64,000 bases of DNA from CADEFQ01 sp050249415 (GTDB lineage Bacteria; Pseudomonadota; Gammaproteobacteria; Steroidobacterales; Steroidobacteraceae), in the NCBI GenBank assembly GCA_050249415.1, contig JBFWQO010000011.1:62001-126000 (forward strand), in the 5' to 3' direction. Of the stretch, positions 57,381 through 64,000 are shown in pieces. Every line of letters begins with the position of its first letter. Within the stretch, counting starts at the first letter, position 1. A model generated the notes under the pieces. It saw nothing but the letters and a program-made list of their open reading frames with translations. It was not told the origin of the DNA and did no database searches. Both the position numbers and the translations under genes were made by a program.

Positions 57381-59527
57381 GCGCGCTGCCGCTGTCCGCC
57401 GTCACACGGCGCGACGTGTTGAAGGCCGGCGCGGCGGGTGCCGGGCTCGTCCTCGCAATCCAGCTCGCCGGCTGCAGCAAGCCGGGGGGCGGCGCGGCTT
57501 CGGGAGAGCGCCAGCTGTTCACCGCCAATGCCTGGCTGCGCATCGGCAGCGACGATTCGATCACGTTCCTCTGCGACCGCTCGGAAATGGGCCAGGGCGT
57601 CTACACGGCGCTACCGACCCTGCTCGCCGAAGAACTCGACGTGGACCCGAGCCGGCTCACGATCGAGTTCGCACCGGTCGGGGATGCCTACAAGAACGGA
57701 GCGATCGGCGCCCAGGTGACCGGTGGCAGCACCAGCGTGCGCGACGCGTGGCAGAAGCTGCGCACCGCCGGCGCGCAGGCGCGGGAGATGCTGAAGGCGG
57801 CCGCCGCGAAGGAATGGGACACCGCCGCGAGCGCGTGCCGCGTCGAGAACGGCGAGATCGTCTCGCCCTACGGCAAGCGCCTGCGCTACGGCGCGGTCGC
57901 GGCATCGGCCGCGGCCATTCCCGTGCCGACCGATGTCGAGCTCAAGGATCCGCAGCATTTCCGGTGGATCGGCAAGACCGTGCCCCGCCTCGACACGCCG
58001 GCCAAGGTCGACGGCTCGGCGACCTTTGGCATCGACGTGCGCTTGCCCGGCATGTTGTATGCGGCCCTCGCGCAGCCGCCGATGCTCGGCGGCAAGGTGA
58101 AAGCCCTGGACGACAGCGTGGCAAAGGCGATGCCGGGCGTGCGGCAGATCGTCACCACGGGCTCGGGCATCGCGGTCGTCGCCGACACCTGGTGGCAGGC
58201 TCGCAAGGCGCGCGATGCGCTGAAGATCGATTGGGACGGCACCGCATCCGCCGGCCTGAACGATGGATCGATCCTGCGCGGACTGCGCCAGGCATCCGCG
58301 AAACCGGGGCTCGTCGCGCGCACCGTGGGCGATGCGGAGGCGGCGCTCAAAGCGGCCGCGCGGGTCGTGCGCGCCGAATACGAACTGCCGCTGCTCGCCC
58401 ATGCGACGATGGAGCCGCAGGTCTGCACGGCCGACGTGCGCGCAGACGGCTGCGACATCCATGTGCCGACGCAATCGCAGGCCGCGGCGCAGGCTGCGGC
58501 CGCCACGGCTGCGGGCCTGAAGCCCGGGCAGGTCGAGGTACACACCACCTTCCTCGGCGGCGGCTTCGGCCGCCGGATCGACGTCGACTTCATCCCGGCC
58601 GCCGTCGAAGCGTCGAAGGCGGTCGGCAAACCCGTGAAACTCCTGTGGACGCGCGAGGATGACACGACGCACGATGTCTACCGCCCACCAGCCTGCGACA
58701 CCGTGGCGGGCGGCTTCGATCGCGACGGCAAACTGATCGCGTGGAAGCTGCATCTCACGGGGCCGTCGATCACGGCGCGCGTGTTTCCCGGCGCCGTGCC
58801 CGCGGGCGCCGTCGATCCGTTTGCGGTCGAGGCGGCGGCCAACTATCCCTACGACGTCCCGAACGTGCTCGTCGACTGGGTACCGCACGAGATCGGGCTC
58901 GACGTCGGCTACTGGCGCTCCGTGAGCCACTCGCTCAATTGCTTCGTCGCCGAGAGTTTCATGGACGAGCTGGCGCTCGCCGCCGGCCAGGACCCCGCGG
59001 AATTCCGGCGCGCACTGCTCGCGAAGCAGCCCCGCTACCTCGAAGTGCTCGAAGTCGCATTGCGCCGCTCGGGCTACGGGAAGCCGGCGCCGGGGCGCTA
59101 CTTCGGCGTCGCCGCGATGGAAGGCTATGACACCTACATGGCGCAGGTCGCGGAAATCTCGCTCGCGGGCGGCAAGGTGAAAGTCGAGAAGATCGTCTGC
59201 GCGCTCGATTGCGGCCGGACAGTGAATCCGGGCATCGTCACCGCACAGGTCGAGAGTTCGATACTCTTCGGCCTCTCCGCGGCGCTCTGGGGCGAGATCA
59301 ACGTCCAGGGCGGACGGGTGCAGCAGAGCAATTTCCACGACTACCGCATCGTGCGCATGAACGAAGTGCCGCAGATCGAGACCTACCAGGTCCCGTCCGA
59401 TTCGCCGCCGGGCGGCATCGGCGAGCCGGCCACCGCGCTCGTCGCGCCGGCCGTCTGCAACGCCCTGTTCACGGCCACCCGGCGGCGGCTGCGCTCCCTG
59501 CCCATCGCGAGGCACAAACTGGCATGA
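57377..59527 (+). CDS. iorB: Isoquinoline 1-oxidoreductase-like molybdenum subunit, TAT-exported
   Basis: The 716-residue protein begins with a twin-arginine signal (TRRDVLKAGAAGAGLVLAIQ) ending in a lipobox-like LAGC. The Mo-hydroxylase domains follow: EMGQGVYTALPTLLAEELDV, FLGGGFGRRIDVDF, GYWRSVSHSLNCFVAESFMD and the catalytic Glu region PPGGIGEPAT. No FAD subunit gene is present, as for IorAB, which suggests electrons go to a cytochrome. It hydroxylates an N-heterocycle or oxidises an aldehyde. It needs molybdopterin cytosine dinucleotide in known relatives. Confidence 0.9.
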   Translation: MSALPLSAVTRRDVLKAGAAGAGLVLAIQLAGCSKPGGGAASGERQLFTANAWLRIGSDDSITFLCDRSEMGQGVYTALPTLLAEELDVDPSRLTIEFAPVGDAYKNGAIGAQVTGGSTSVRDAWQKLRTAGAQAREMLKAAAAKEWDTAASACRVENGEIVSPYGKRLRYGAVAASAAAIPVPTDVELKDPQHFRWIGKTVPRLDTPAKVDGSATFGIDVRLPGMLYAALAQPPMLGGKVKALDDSVAKAMPGVRQIVTTGSGIAVVADTWWQARKARDALKIDWDGTASAGLNDGSILRGLRQASAKPGLVARTVGDAEAALKAAARVVRAEYELPLLAHATMEPQVCTADVRADGCDIHVPTQSQAAAQAAAATAAGLKPGQVEVHTTFLGGGFGRRIDVDFIPAAVEASKAVGKPVKLLWTREDDTTHDVYRPPACDTVAGGFDRDGKLIAWKLHLTGPSITARVFPGAVPAGAVDPFAVEAAANYPYDVPNVLVDWVPHEIGLDVGYWRSVSHSLNCFVAESFMDELALAAGQDPAEFRRALLAKQPRYLEVLEVALRRSGYGKPAPGRYFGVAAMEGYDTYMAQVAEISLAGGKVKVEKIVCALDCGRTVNPGIVTAQVESSILFGLSAALWGEINVQGGRVQQSNFHDYRIVRMNEVPQIETYQVPSDSPPGGIGEPATALVAPAVCNALFTATRRRLRSLPIARHKLA

Positions 59528-60828
59528 ACAGGAATTCCGGACTGCACGAGCGGCGCGAAGCCGCGATTCCGCGCGGCGTCAGCAACAACTACGCGATCTA
59601 TGCCGATCGCGCGCGCAACGCCGAATTGTGGGACGTCGAAGGACGCCGCTACATCGATTTCGCGAGCGGCATCGCAGTGCTCAATACGGGCCACCTGCAT
59701 CCCGCGATGAAGGCGGCGCTCGCGGCACAGCTCGAGCGCTTCACGCATGCCTGCTTCCAGGTCACGCCCTATGAGAGCTACATCGCGCTCGCCGAGGCGC
59801 TGAACGCGCTCGCGCCGGGCGGCACGCCGAAGAAGACGATCTTCCTGTCGACCGGCGCCGAGGCGGTGGAGAACGCGATCAAGATCGCGCGCTACCATAC
59901 GAAGCGGTCCGGCGTGATCGCCTTTTCGGGCGGCTTCCACGGCCGCACGCTCGCGTGCAGCGCGCTCACCGGCAAGGTCGTGCCATACAAGGCCGGCTTC
60001 GGTCCGATGCTGCCCGAGGTGTACCACCTGCCCTATCCGATCGCGTACCACGGCGTCACCGCCGACGATTCGTTCGCCGCGCTCGAGCACCTGTTCAGGG
60101 CGGACATCGACCCGGCGCGCGTCGCGGCGATGATCATCGAACCCGTGCTCGGCGAAGGCGGCTTCTACGCCGCGCCGCCGGAGTTCCTGCGCCGGCTGCG
60201 CGCGGTGTGCGACAGGCACGGCATCGTGCTCGTCGCCGACGAGATCCAGACCGGGTTCGCGCGCACCGGGCGCCTGTTCGCGGTCGAGCACGCCGGCATC
60301 GAGCCCGATCTCCTCACCGTCGCCAAGAGCCTCGCAGGCGGCGTGCCGATTTCGGCCGTCATCGGCAAGGCCGACATCATGGATGCACCGGTGCCTGGCG
60401 GCCTCGGCGGCACCTACGCGGGTTCGCCGCTCGGCTGTGCCGCGGGCCTCGCGGTGCTCGAGGTGATCGAGCGCGAGAAGCTCGCCGAGCGCGCGGCCAT
60501 GCTCGGTGAGCAGTTGGTCTCGCGCCTGAAGGCGCTGCAGGTGCGCTTCCCGTGCATCGGCGAGGTGCGCGGCCTCGGGATGATGGTCGCGATGGAGCTC
60601 GTGAAGAATCGCAAGGCCGACACGCCCGATCCCGACCTGGCGAAGCAGCTCGTGCAGGCGGCGGGCCGGCACGGCCTCATCCTGCTCTCCTGCGGCATCT
60701 ACTCGAACGTCATCCGCTTCCTCGCGCCGCTCACGATCGAGGAGTCGCTCCTTGCCGAGGGCCTCGGGCTGCTCGAGGCCGCGCTGGAGGAAGTCGCAGG
60801 CGGGGCGAGCCTGGAAAAAAGGGCGTAG
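59524..60828 (+). CDS. gabT: 4-aminobutyrate aminotransferase
   Basis: The 434-residue class III aminotransferase has STGAEAVENAIKIARYHT, AFSGGFHGRTL, the DEIQTGFARTG metal-like motif and the PLP Lys in LTVAKSLAGGVP. GabT transfers the amino group of GABA to 2-oxoglutarate. PuuE- or 5-aminovalerate-type activity is also possible. It overlaps the iorB stop (ATGA). No succinate-semialdehyde dehydrogenase gene is adjacent; a link to IorAB as aldehyde oxidase is speculative. Confidence 0.9.
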   Translation: MNRNSGLHERREAAIPRGVSNNYAIYADRARNAELWDVEGRRYIDFASGIAVLNTGHLHPAMKAALAAQLERFTHACFQVTPYESYIALAEALNALAPGGTPKKTIFLSTGAEAVENAIKIARYHTKRSGVIAFSGGFHGRTLACSALTGKVVPYKAGFGPMLPEVYHLPYPIAYHGVTADDSFAALEHLFRADIDPARVAAMIIEPVLGEGGFYAAPPEFLRRLRAVCDRHGIVLVADEIQTGFARTGRLFAVEHAGIEPDLLTVAKSLAGGVPISAVIGKADIMDAPVPGGLGGTYAGSPLGCAAGLAVLEVIEREKLAERAAMLGEQLVSRLKALQVRFPCIGEVRGLGMMVAMELVKNRKADTPDPDLAKQLVQAAGRHGLILLSCGIYSNVIRFLAPLTIEESLLAEGLGLLEAALEEVAGGASLEKRA

Positions 60829-60846
60829 CGCCCGCGGCGAGCGGTA

Positions 60847-61146
60847 CTACGCGCGCCCCGCGTTCGAATCCGTCGGTGTATGGAAGTACTCGCTCTCGCT
60901 CGCGAGTTCTTCCATCAGCCGCTTGAGTTCGGCCATGCGGCCGGTGGCGGTGCTGATCGGCATGCAGTCCTGGCAACGCGGGTCGCCGCAGGGCTGGCGT
61001 GAATAGAGCCAGTACTGCACCGCGCCCGCGAGCAGGCCGTCGGCGATGTCCCAGAGATCCGCGTCCTTGTCCTTGTCGGCAATCCTGTTGCCGAGGTCGA
61101 CGGCCTTGCTGAACGCCGCGTCGAAGCTGTTGCCGAGGTCACTCAT
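60847..61146 (-). CDS. Small hypothetical protein with CxxxxCxxC motif
   Basis: The 99-residue protein has a helical N-half (DLGNSFDAAFSKAVDLGNRI, DLWDIADGLLAGAVQYWLYS) and then RQPCGDPRCQDCMP, a possible zinc or cluster site, followed by a helix (MAELKRLMEELASESEYF). Family not recognised. No signal peptide. The ATG has TACAAT exactly six nt upstream. Confidence 0.65.
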   Translation of the reverse strand: MSDLGNSFDAAFSKAVDLGNRIADKDKDADLWDIADGLLAGAVQYWLYSRQPCGDPRCQDCMPISTATGRMAELKRLMEELASESEYFHTPTDSNAGRA

Positions 61147-61152
61147 GTCGGC

Positions 61153-61158
61153 ATTGTA
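61153..61158 (-). promoter_or_regulatory. Putative leaderless -10 TACAAT for the 99-residue gene
   Basis: TACAAT, six nt (GCCGAC), ATG at 61146; no ribosome site. Confidence 0.5.
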
Positions 61159-61202
61159 AGCTACCGGGGCGCCCTTCGCCGACTCCGCCGGCTGGCACCC
61201 TG

Positions 61203-62270
61203 TCACGGCCGCACCTGCAGCACGATCTTGCCGCGCGTGCGGCCTTGCCGGTTCAGCTCCTGCGCCTCGGCGGCCTGCCCGAGCGGGAACACGCGGTCGA
61301 CATGGAGCGTCAGCTCGCCTGCATCGGCCAATGCGACGATTGCGCGCAGGTCGTCACCAAAGGGCCCCTGCGCCGCGATGGCGCCGGCGCACGTGATGCC
61401 GGCCGCGTCGCAGGCCCGCCCGTCGGGCCGGCCTGCAATCGAGACGAGGCGCCCGCCATGCCTGACGACCGCGATCGAACGCGCAAGCGTGTCGCCGCCG
61501 ACCGTATCGAACACGAGATCGACGCCGGCAACGCGGTCCTCGAACGGGGCTGCGCGATAGTCGATGACTTCGTCCGCGCCGATCGATTCGAGATACGCCC
61601 GGTTGCGCGCCGACGTCGTCGCGATCACGTGGGCGCCGCGCCCTTTCGCGACCTGCACCGCGATGCTGCCCACGCCGCCGGCGCCGCCCTGCACCAGCAC
61701 CCGCTCGCCGCGCGCCACCGCGCCCGTGAGGACGAGATAGCGCCACACCGTGATGCCCACCGTCGGCAAGCCTGCCGCTGCCTCGAAGGTCCACGCAGCC
61801 GGTTTCGGCGCCACATCCCCGGCCGACGCGACCGCGTATTCCGCATAGCCGCCTTGCGCCGAACGCTGGAGCGCCGCGATGACCGCATCGCCACGCCGCC
61901 ACATCGTGACGCCCTCGCCGACCGCATCGATCGTGCCGGAGACATCGAAGCCCGGGATCCGCGGTGCGGCTGCGTCGAACTTGCGCCCGTAACCGCTCTC
62001 GCGGATCTTCCAGTCGACGGGATTGACACCGGCGGCCCGCACCCTGATCCGCACCTCACCCGCGCCCGGCGCAGGCACGGCGACGCGCTCGAGCTTCAGC
62101 ACCTCCGGGCCGCCCGTCGCGGTCATGCGTACCGCGAGCATGTCGTCCGGCACCGGGGCGCCCGCGCAGGCGGGCGCTGCGACCGCGAATGCCAGCGCCA
62201 GCGCGGCCGCCACGCACGTCTGGCCGCCCGCCGTTCGCCGTCCGCCGTTCGCCGTCCGGGCGGTGCGCAT
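61203..62270 (-). CDS. Quinone-oxidoreductase-like MDR protein with possible signal peptide
   Basis: The 355-residue frame contains a complete zinc-free MDR: MTATGGPEVLKLERVAVPAP, AAGVNPVDWKIRESGYG, GIPGFDVSG-like RIPGFDVSG, and the NADPH motif VQGGAGGVGSIAVQVAKG. Before it lie about 45 residues with a signal-like stretch (CVAAALALAFAVAAPACAGA) and a basic start encoded by the CGCCGTTCGC repeat. If that start is real, the enzyme would be exported, which is odd for an NADPH enzyme. An internal ATG at MLAVRMTATGG would give a normal cytoplasmic protein. Confidence 0.8.
   Translation of the reverse strand: MRTARTANGGRRTAGGQTCVAAALALAFAVAAPACAGAPVPDDMLAVRMTATGGPEVLKLERVAVPAPGAGEVRIRVRAAGVNPVDWKIRESGYGRKFDAAAPRIPGFDVSGTIDAVGEGVTMWRRGDAVIAALQRSAQGGYAEYAVASAGDVAPKPAAWTFEAAAGLPTVGITVWRYLVLTGAVARGERVLVQGGAGGVGSIAVQVAKGRGAHVIATTSARNRAYLESIGADEVIDYRAAPFEDRVAGVDLVFDTVGGDTLARSIAVVRHGGRLVSIAGRPDGRACDAAGITCAGAIAAQGPFGDDLRAIVALADAGELTLHVDRVFPLGQAAEAQELNRQGRTRGKIVLQVRP
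62228..62258. repeat. CGCCGTTCGC repeat cluster, copy 3, inside the MDR 5' end
   Basis: Tandem CCGCCGTTCGCCGTC units repeat here. On the minus strand they are read as RTANGGRRTAGG at the start of the long MDR frame. The same unit at 145-240 and 40056-40142 is intergenic. Confidence 0.6.
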
Positions 62271-62278
62271 GGGCCGGC

Positions 62279-63280
62279 TCAGAATATCCTCATCCCGACC
62301 CACCACGCGATCGCGGCGAAGAAGGCCGAGGCAGGTATCGTGACGATCCATGCGAGCACGATGTTGCCGGCGATGCCCCAGCGTACGGCGGATGCGCGCT
62401 GGGCCGTGCCGACGCCGACGATGGCGCCGGTGATGGTGTGGGTCGTAGAGACCGGGATACCGAACGACGAGGCGCCGAACAGGGTCAGCGCGCCCGCGGA
62501 TTCGGCCGCGAAGCCACCGACCGGCCGCAGCTTGGTGATGCGCTGCCCCATCGTCTTGACGATCCGCCAGCCGCCGAACAACGTGCCGATCGAAATCGCG
62601 GCATAGCAGCTGATGATCACCCATACCGGCAGGTGATCGCGCGTCGTCTCGCCGGCCGCGATCAGGAGCAGCCAGATGATGCCCATCGTCTTCTGCGCAT
62701 CGTTGCTGCCGTGGCCGATGCTGTAGAGCGCGGACGACACGAGCTGCATGCGCCTGAATACCCGGTCGACCCGGTGTGGCGAGGCCCGCAGGAAGACCCA
62801 CGAGACCGCGACCATCCACAGCGCGCCGAGCACGAGACCGAGCATCGGCGCCACGACGATGAACAGCGATACCTTGATGATGCCCGGCGCGAGCAGCGGC
62901 GCCGTGCCCGCCTTTGCCATCGCCGCGCCGATCATGCCGCCGATGAGGGCGTGCGAGGAACTCGACGGGATCCCGTAGTACCAGGTGATCACATTCCACG
63001 TGATCGCGCCGATGAGCGCCCCGAAGATCACGTGATAGTCGACGAAGTCGGGATCGATGATGCCCTTGCCGACCGTCGTCGCGACTTTCAGGTGAAAAAT
63101 GCCGATCGCGACGAAATTGAACATGGCGGCCCAGACGACCGCCTGGTACGGCTTCAGCACGCCGGTCGAGACGACGGTCGCGATCGAATTGGCGGCATCG
63201 TGGAAGCCGTTCATGAAGTCGAACAGCAGCGCGAGCGCGACGAGCATCGCGAGGGTCGTCAGGACGATTTCGCCGCTCAT
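62279..63280 (-). CDS. pit: Low-affinity inorganic phosphate transporter (Pit)
   Basis: The 333-residue membrane protein has the two PiT signatures, FDFMNGFHDAANSIATVV near the start and GHGSNDAQKTMGI in the middle, and about ten spans. It imports phosphate, probably as a metal phosphate, with protons. It starts two nt after the DUF47 gene, the common Pit partner. The stop is nine nt before the MDR start region. Confidence 0.95.
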   Translation of the reverse strand: MSGEIVLTTLAMLVALALLFDFMNGFHDAANSIATVVSTGVLKPYQAVVWAAMFNFVAIGIFHLKVATTVGKGIIDPDFVDYHVIFGALIGAITWNVITWYYGIPSSSSHALIGGMIGAAMAKAGTAPLLAPGIIKVSLFIVVAPMLGLVLGALWMVAVSWVFLRASPHRVDRVFRRMQLVSSALYSIGHGSNDAQKTMGIIWLLLIAAGETTRDHLPVWVIISCYAAISIGTLFGGWRIVKTMGQRITKLRPVGGFAAESAGALTLFGASSFGIPVSTTHTITGAIVGVGTAQRASAVRWGIAGNIVLAWIVTIPASAFFAAIAWWVGMRIF

Positions 63281-63282
63281 CG

Positions 63283-63924
63283 TCAACCGTTCTCGAGCAC
63301 GACGCCTTCGATCACGTTCGCGACGTCCTGGCACTTGTCGGTCGTCGCCTCGAGCAGTTCGTACACCGCCTTCAGCTTGATCAGCTGGCGATCGTCGCGC
63401 TCGTCGCGGAACAGCGTCGAGATCGCGCCGCGCATCACGCGGTCGGCGTCGGACTCGAGGCCGTCGATGTCGAGGCTGATCTTCATGATCTCCTGCGCAT
63501 TCTTCATCGAGGAGAGCAGCACCGTCGCCGCCTCGACGCGCTCGCAGCAGATCTGCACGAGATTGGCGAGATGGATCGCCTCGGGGGTGAGGTGCTGGAT
63601 GTCGTAGAGCACGAGCGACTCCGCGGTGTCCTGGATCAGGTCGAGGATGTCGTCCATGCGGGAAATCAGCCTGTGGATCACGTCACGGTCGAAGGGCGTG
63701 ACGAAGGACCGGTGCAGCAGCTCGACCGCCTCGCGCGTGACGCGATCGGCGTCGTGTTCTATCGTCTCGATGCGGGCGATGCGGGCGGCCCGGCCCGCGA
63801 CGTTGCCGTACTCCTGCAGCAGCTCGAAGAGCTCCCGTCCGCCCTTGACGACGAGAGCGGCATGATCGTTGAACAGCGTGAAGAACTGGCCCTCGCGAGG
63901 CATCAGGGCGGAAAACAGGTTCAT
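63283..63924 (-). CDS. DUF47 (PhoU-like) Pit accessory protein
   Basis: The 213-residue helical protein is the PhoU-related DUF47 family: NHDAALVVKG-type start FNDHAALVVKGGRELFELLQ, IETIEHDADRVTREAVELLH, LISRMDDILDLIQDT and DIDGLESDADRVMR, with two E/DxxxD metal-binding repeats. It probably regulates Pit activity. GGAGC lies before the ATG, and TAATAAT (63977-63983) is a candidate -10 near the window end. Confidence 0.93.
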   Translation of the reverse strand: MNLFSALMPREGQFFTLFNDHAALVVKGGRELFELLQEYGNVAGRAARIARIETIEHDADRVTREAVELLHRSFVTPFDRDVIHRLISRMDDILDLIQDTAESLVLYDIQHLTPEAIHLANLVQICCERVEAATVLLSSMKNAQEIMKISLDIDGLESDADRVMRGAISTLFRDERDDRQLIKLKAVYELLEATTDKCQDVANVIEGVVLENG

Positions 63925-64000
63925 CTGGGGCTCCGGTCGCGCAGGGGCGGTCCGTTCGTGGGGCTTTTGTCCGGCGATTATTACACAGGCCGGACGGCCC

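Overview
The window is GC-rich (roughly two thirds G+C by eye) and reads as chromosome of a Gram-negative, probably gammaproteobacterial organism of the Xanthomonadales / Nevskiales / Steroidobacterales kind. Signs are several TonB-dependent receptors, an RraB-like protein, proB-proA, htpX, tesB, a DUF6763-type acidic protein and a tRNA gene with an encoded CCA end. The genus cannot be fixed from sequence alone. Genes are tightly packed, with many ATGA or GTGA stop-start overlaps. About ten genes have a -10-like hexamer almost exactly 6 nt before the ATG and no Shine-Dalgarno, which suggests frequent leaderless transcription.

Layout, left half. A TonB receptor end (1-80) is followed by a minus-strand thiamine salvage operon (5785 down to 1826). 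A TPP riboswitch whose P1 helix contains the Shine-Dalgarno controls a TonB receptor, a one-domain YkoF-like protein, a PnuT transporter and a thiamine-kinase-like phosphotransferase; ferredoxin, enoyl-CoA hydratase and RraB-like genes follow closely. Next come PhzF-like and Rieske genes, then a LacI-controlled sugar locus (TonB receptor, exported six-hairpin glycosidase, LacI regulator, shared operator-like motif). After these lie a gamma-carbonic-anhydrase-like protein, a beta-propeller protein with a histone-H1-like tail, a barrel with an N-terminal heme motif, and an MFS / lipoprotein / double-ABC / MBL operon. SDR and TPR-GGDEF genes, the oxidative pentose phosphate genes (gnd, pgl, zwf), a sulfite dehydrogenase pair, and an ECF sigma/anti-sigma pair opposite a diiron MBL protein complete this half.

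Island (30591-37709). A lower-GC element sits at the 3' end of tRNA-Arg(TCG). It carries parD with a frameshifted parE, brnT-brnA, three unknown genes, about 1 kb of hairpin-rich noncoding DNA, a tyrosine-recombinase-like gene, a small accessory gene and a large serine recombinase. The recombinase ends inside the tRNA gene. Two diverged copies of the left attachment end (30591 and 31387) each encode, in frame with the recombinase, a similar C-terminal tail. The circular form of the element would therefore probably give the recombinase a different C-terminus.

Right half. An exported duplicated-domain protein, a SufR-like regulator and small exported proteins lead to a molybdenum cofactor cluster: moeA, moaA, moaC, a MobA-MoaD fusion and a MoaE-MoeB-rhodanese fusion. 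Two Mo-enzyme systems lie nearby, a TAT-exported sulfite dehydrogenase and an isoquinoline-oxidoreductase-like IorAB. Then follow proA-proB, DUF6763, htpX, a fatty acid desaturase, a D-2-hydroxyacid-type FAD dehydrogenase, a hydrolase lipoprotein, DUF4112, cytochrome c, a CpcT-like protein, tesB, a ferredoxin reductase, iorAB, gabT, an MDR oxidoreductase with a possible signal peptide, and a Pit/DUF47 phosphate transport pair. No CRISPR array, rRNA or intact IS element was seen.
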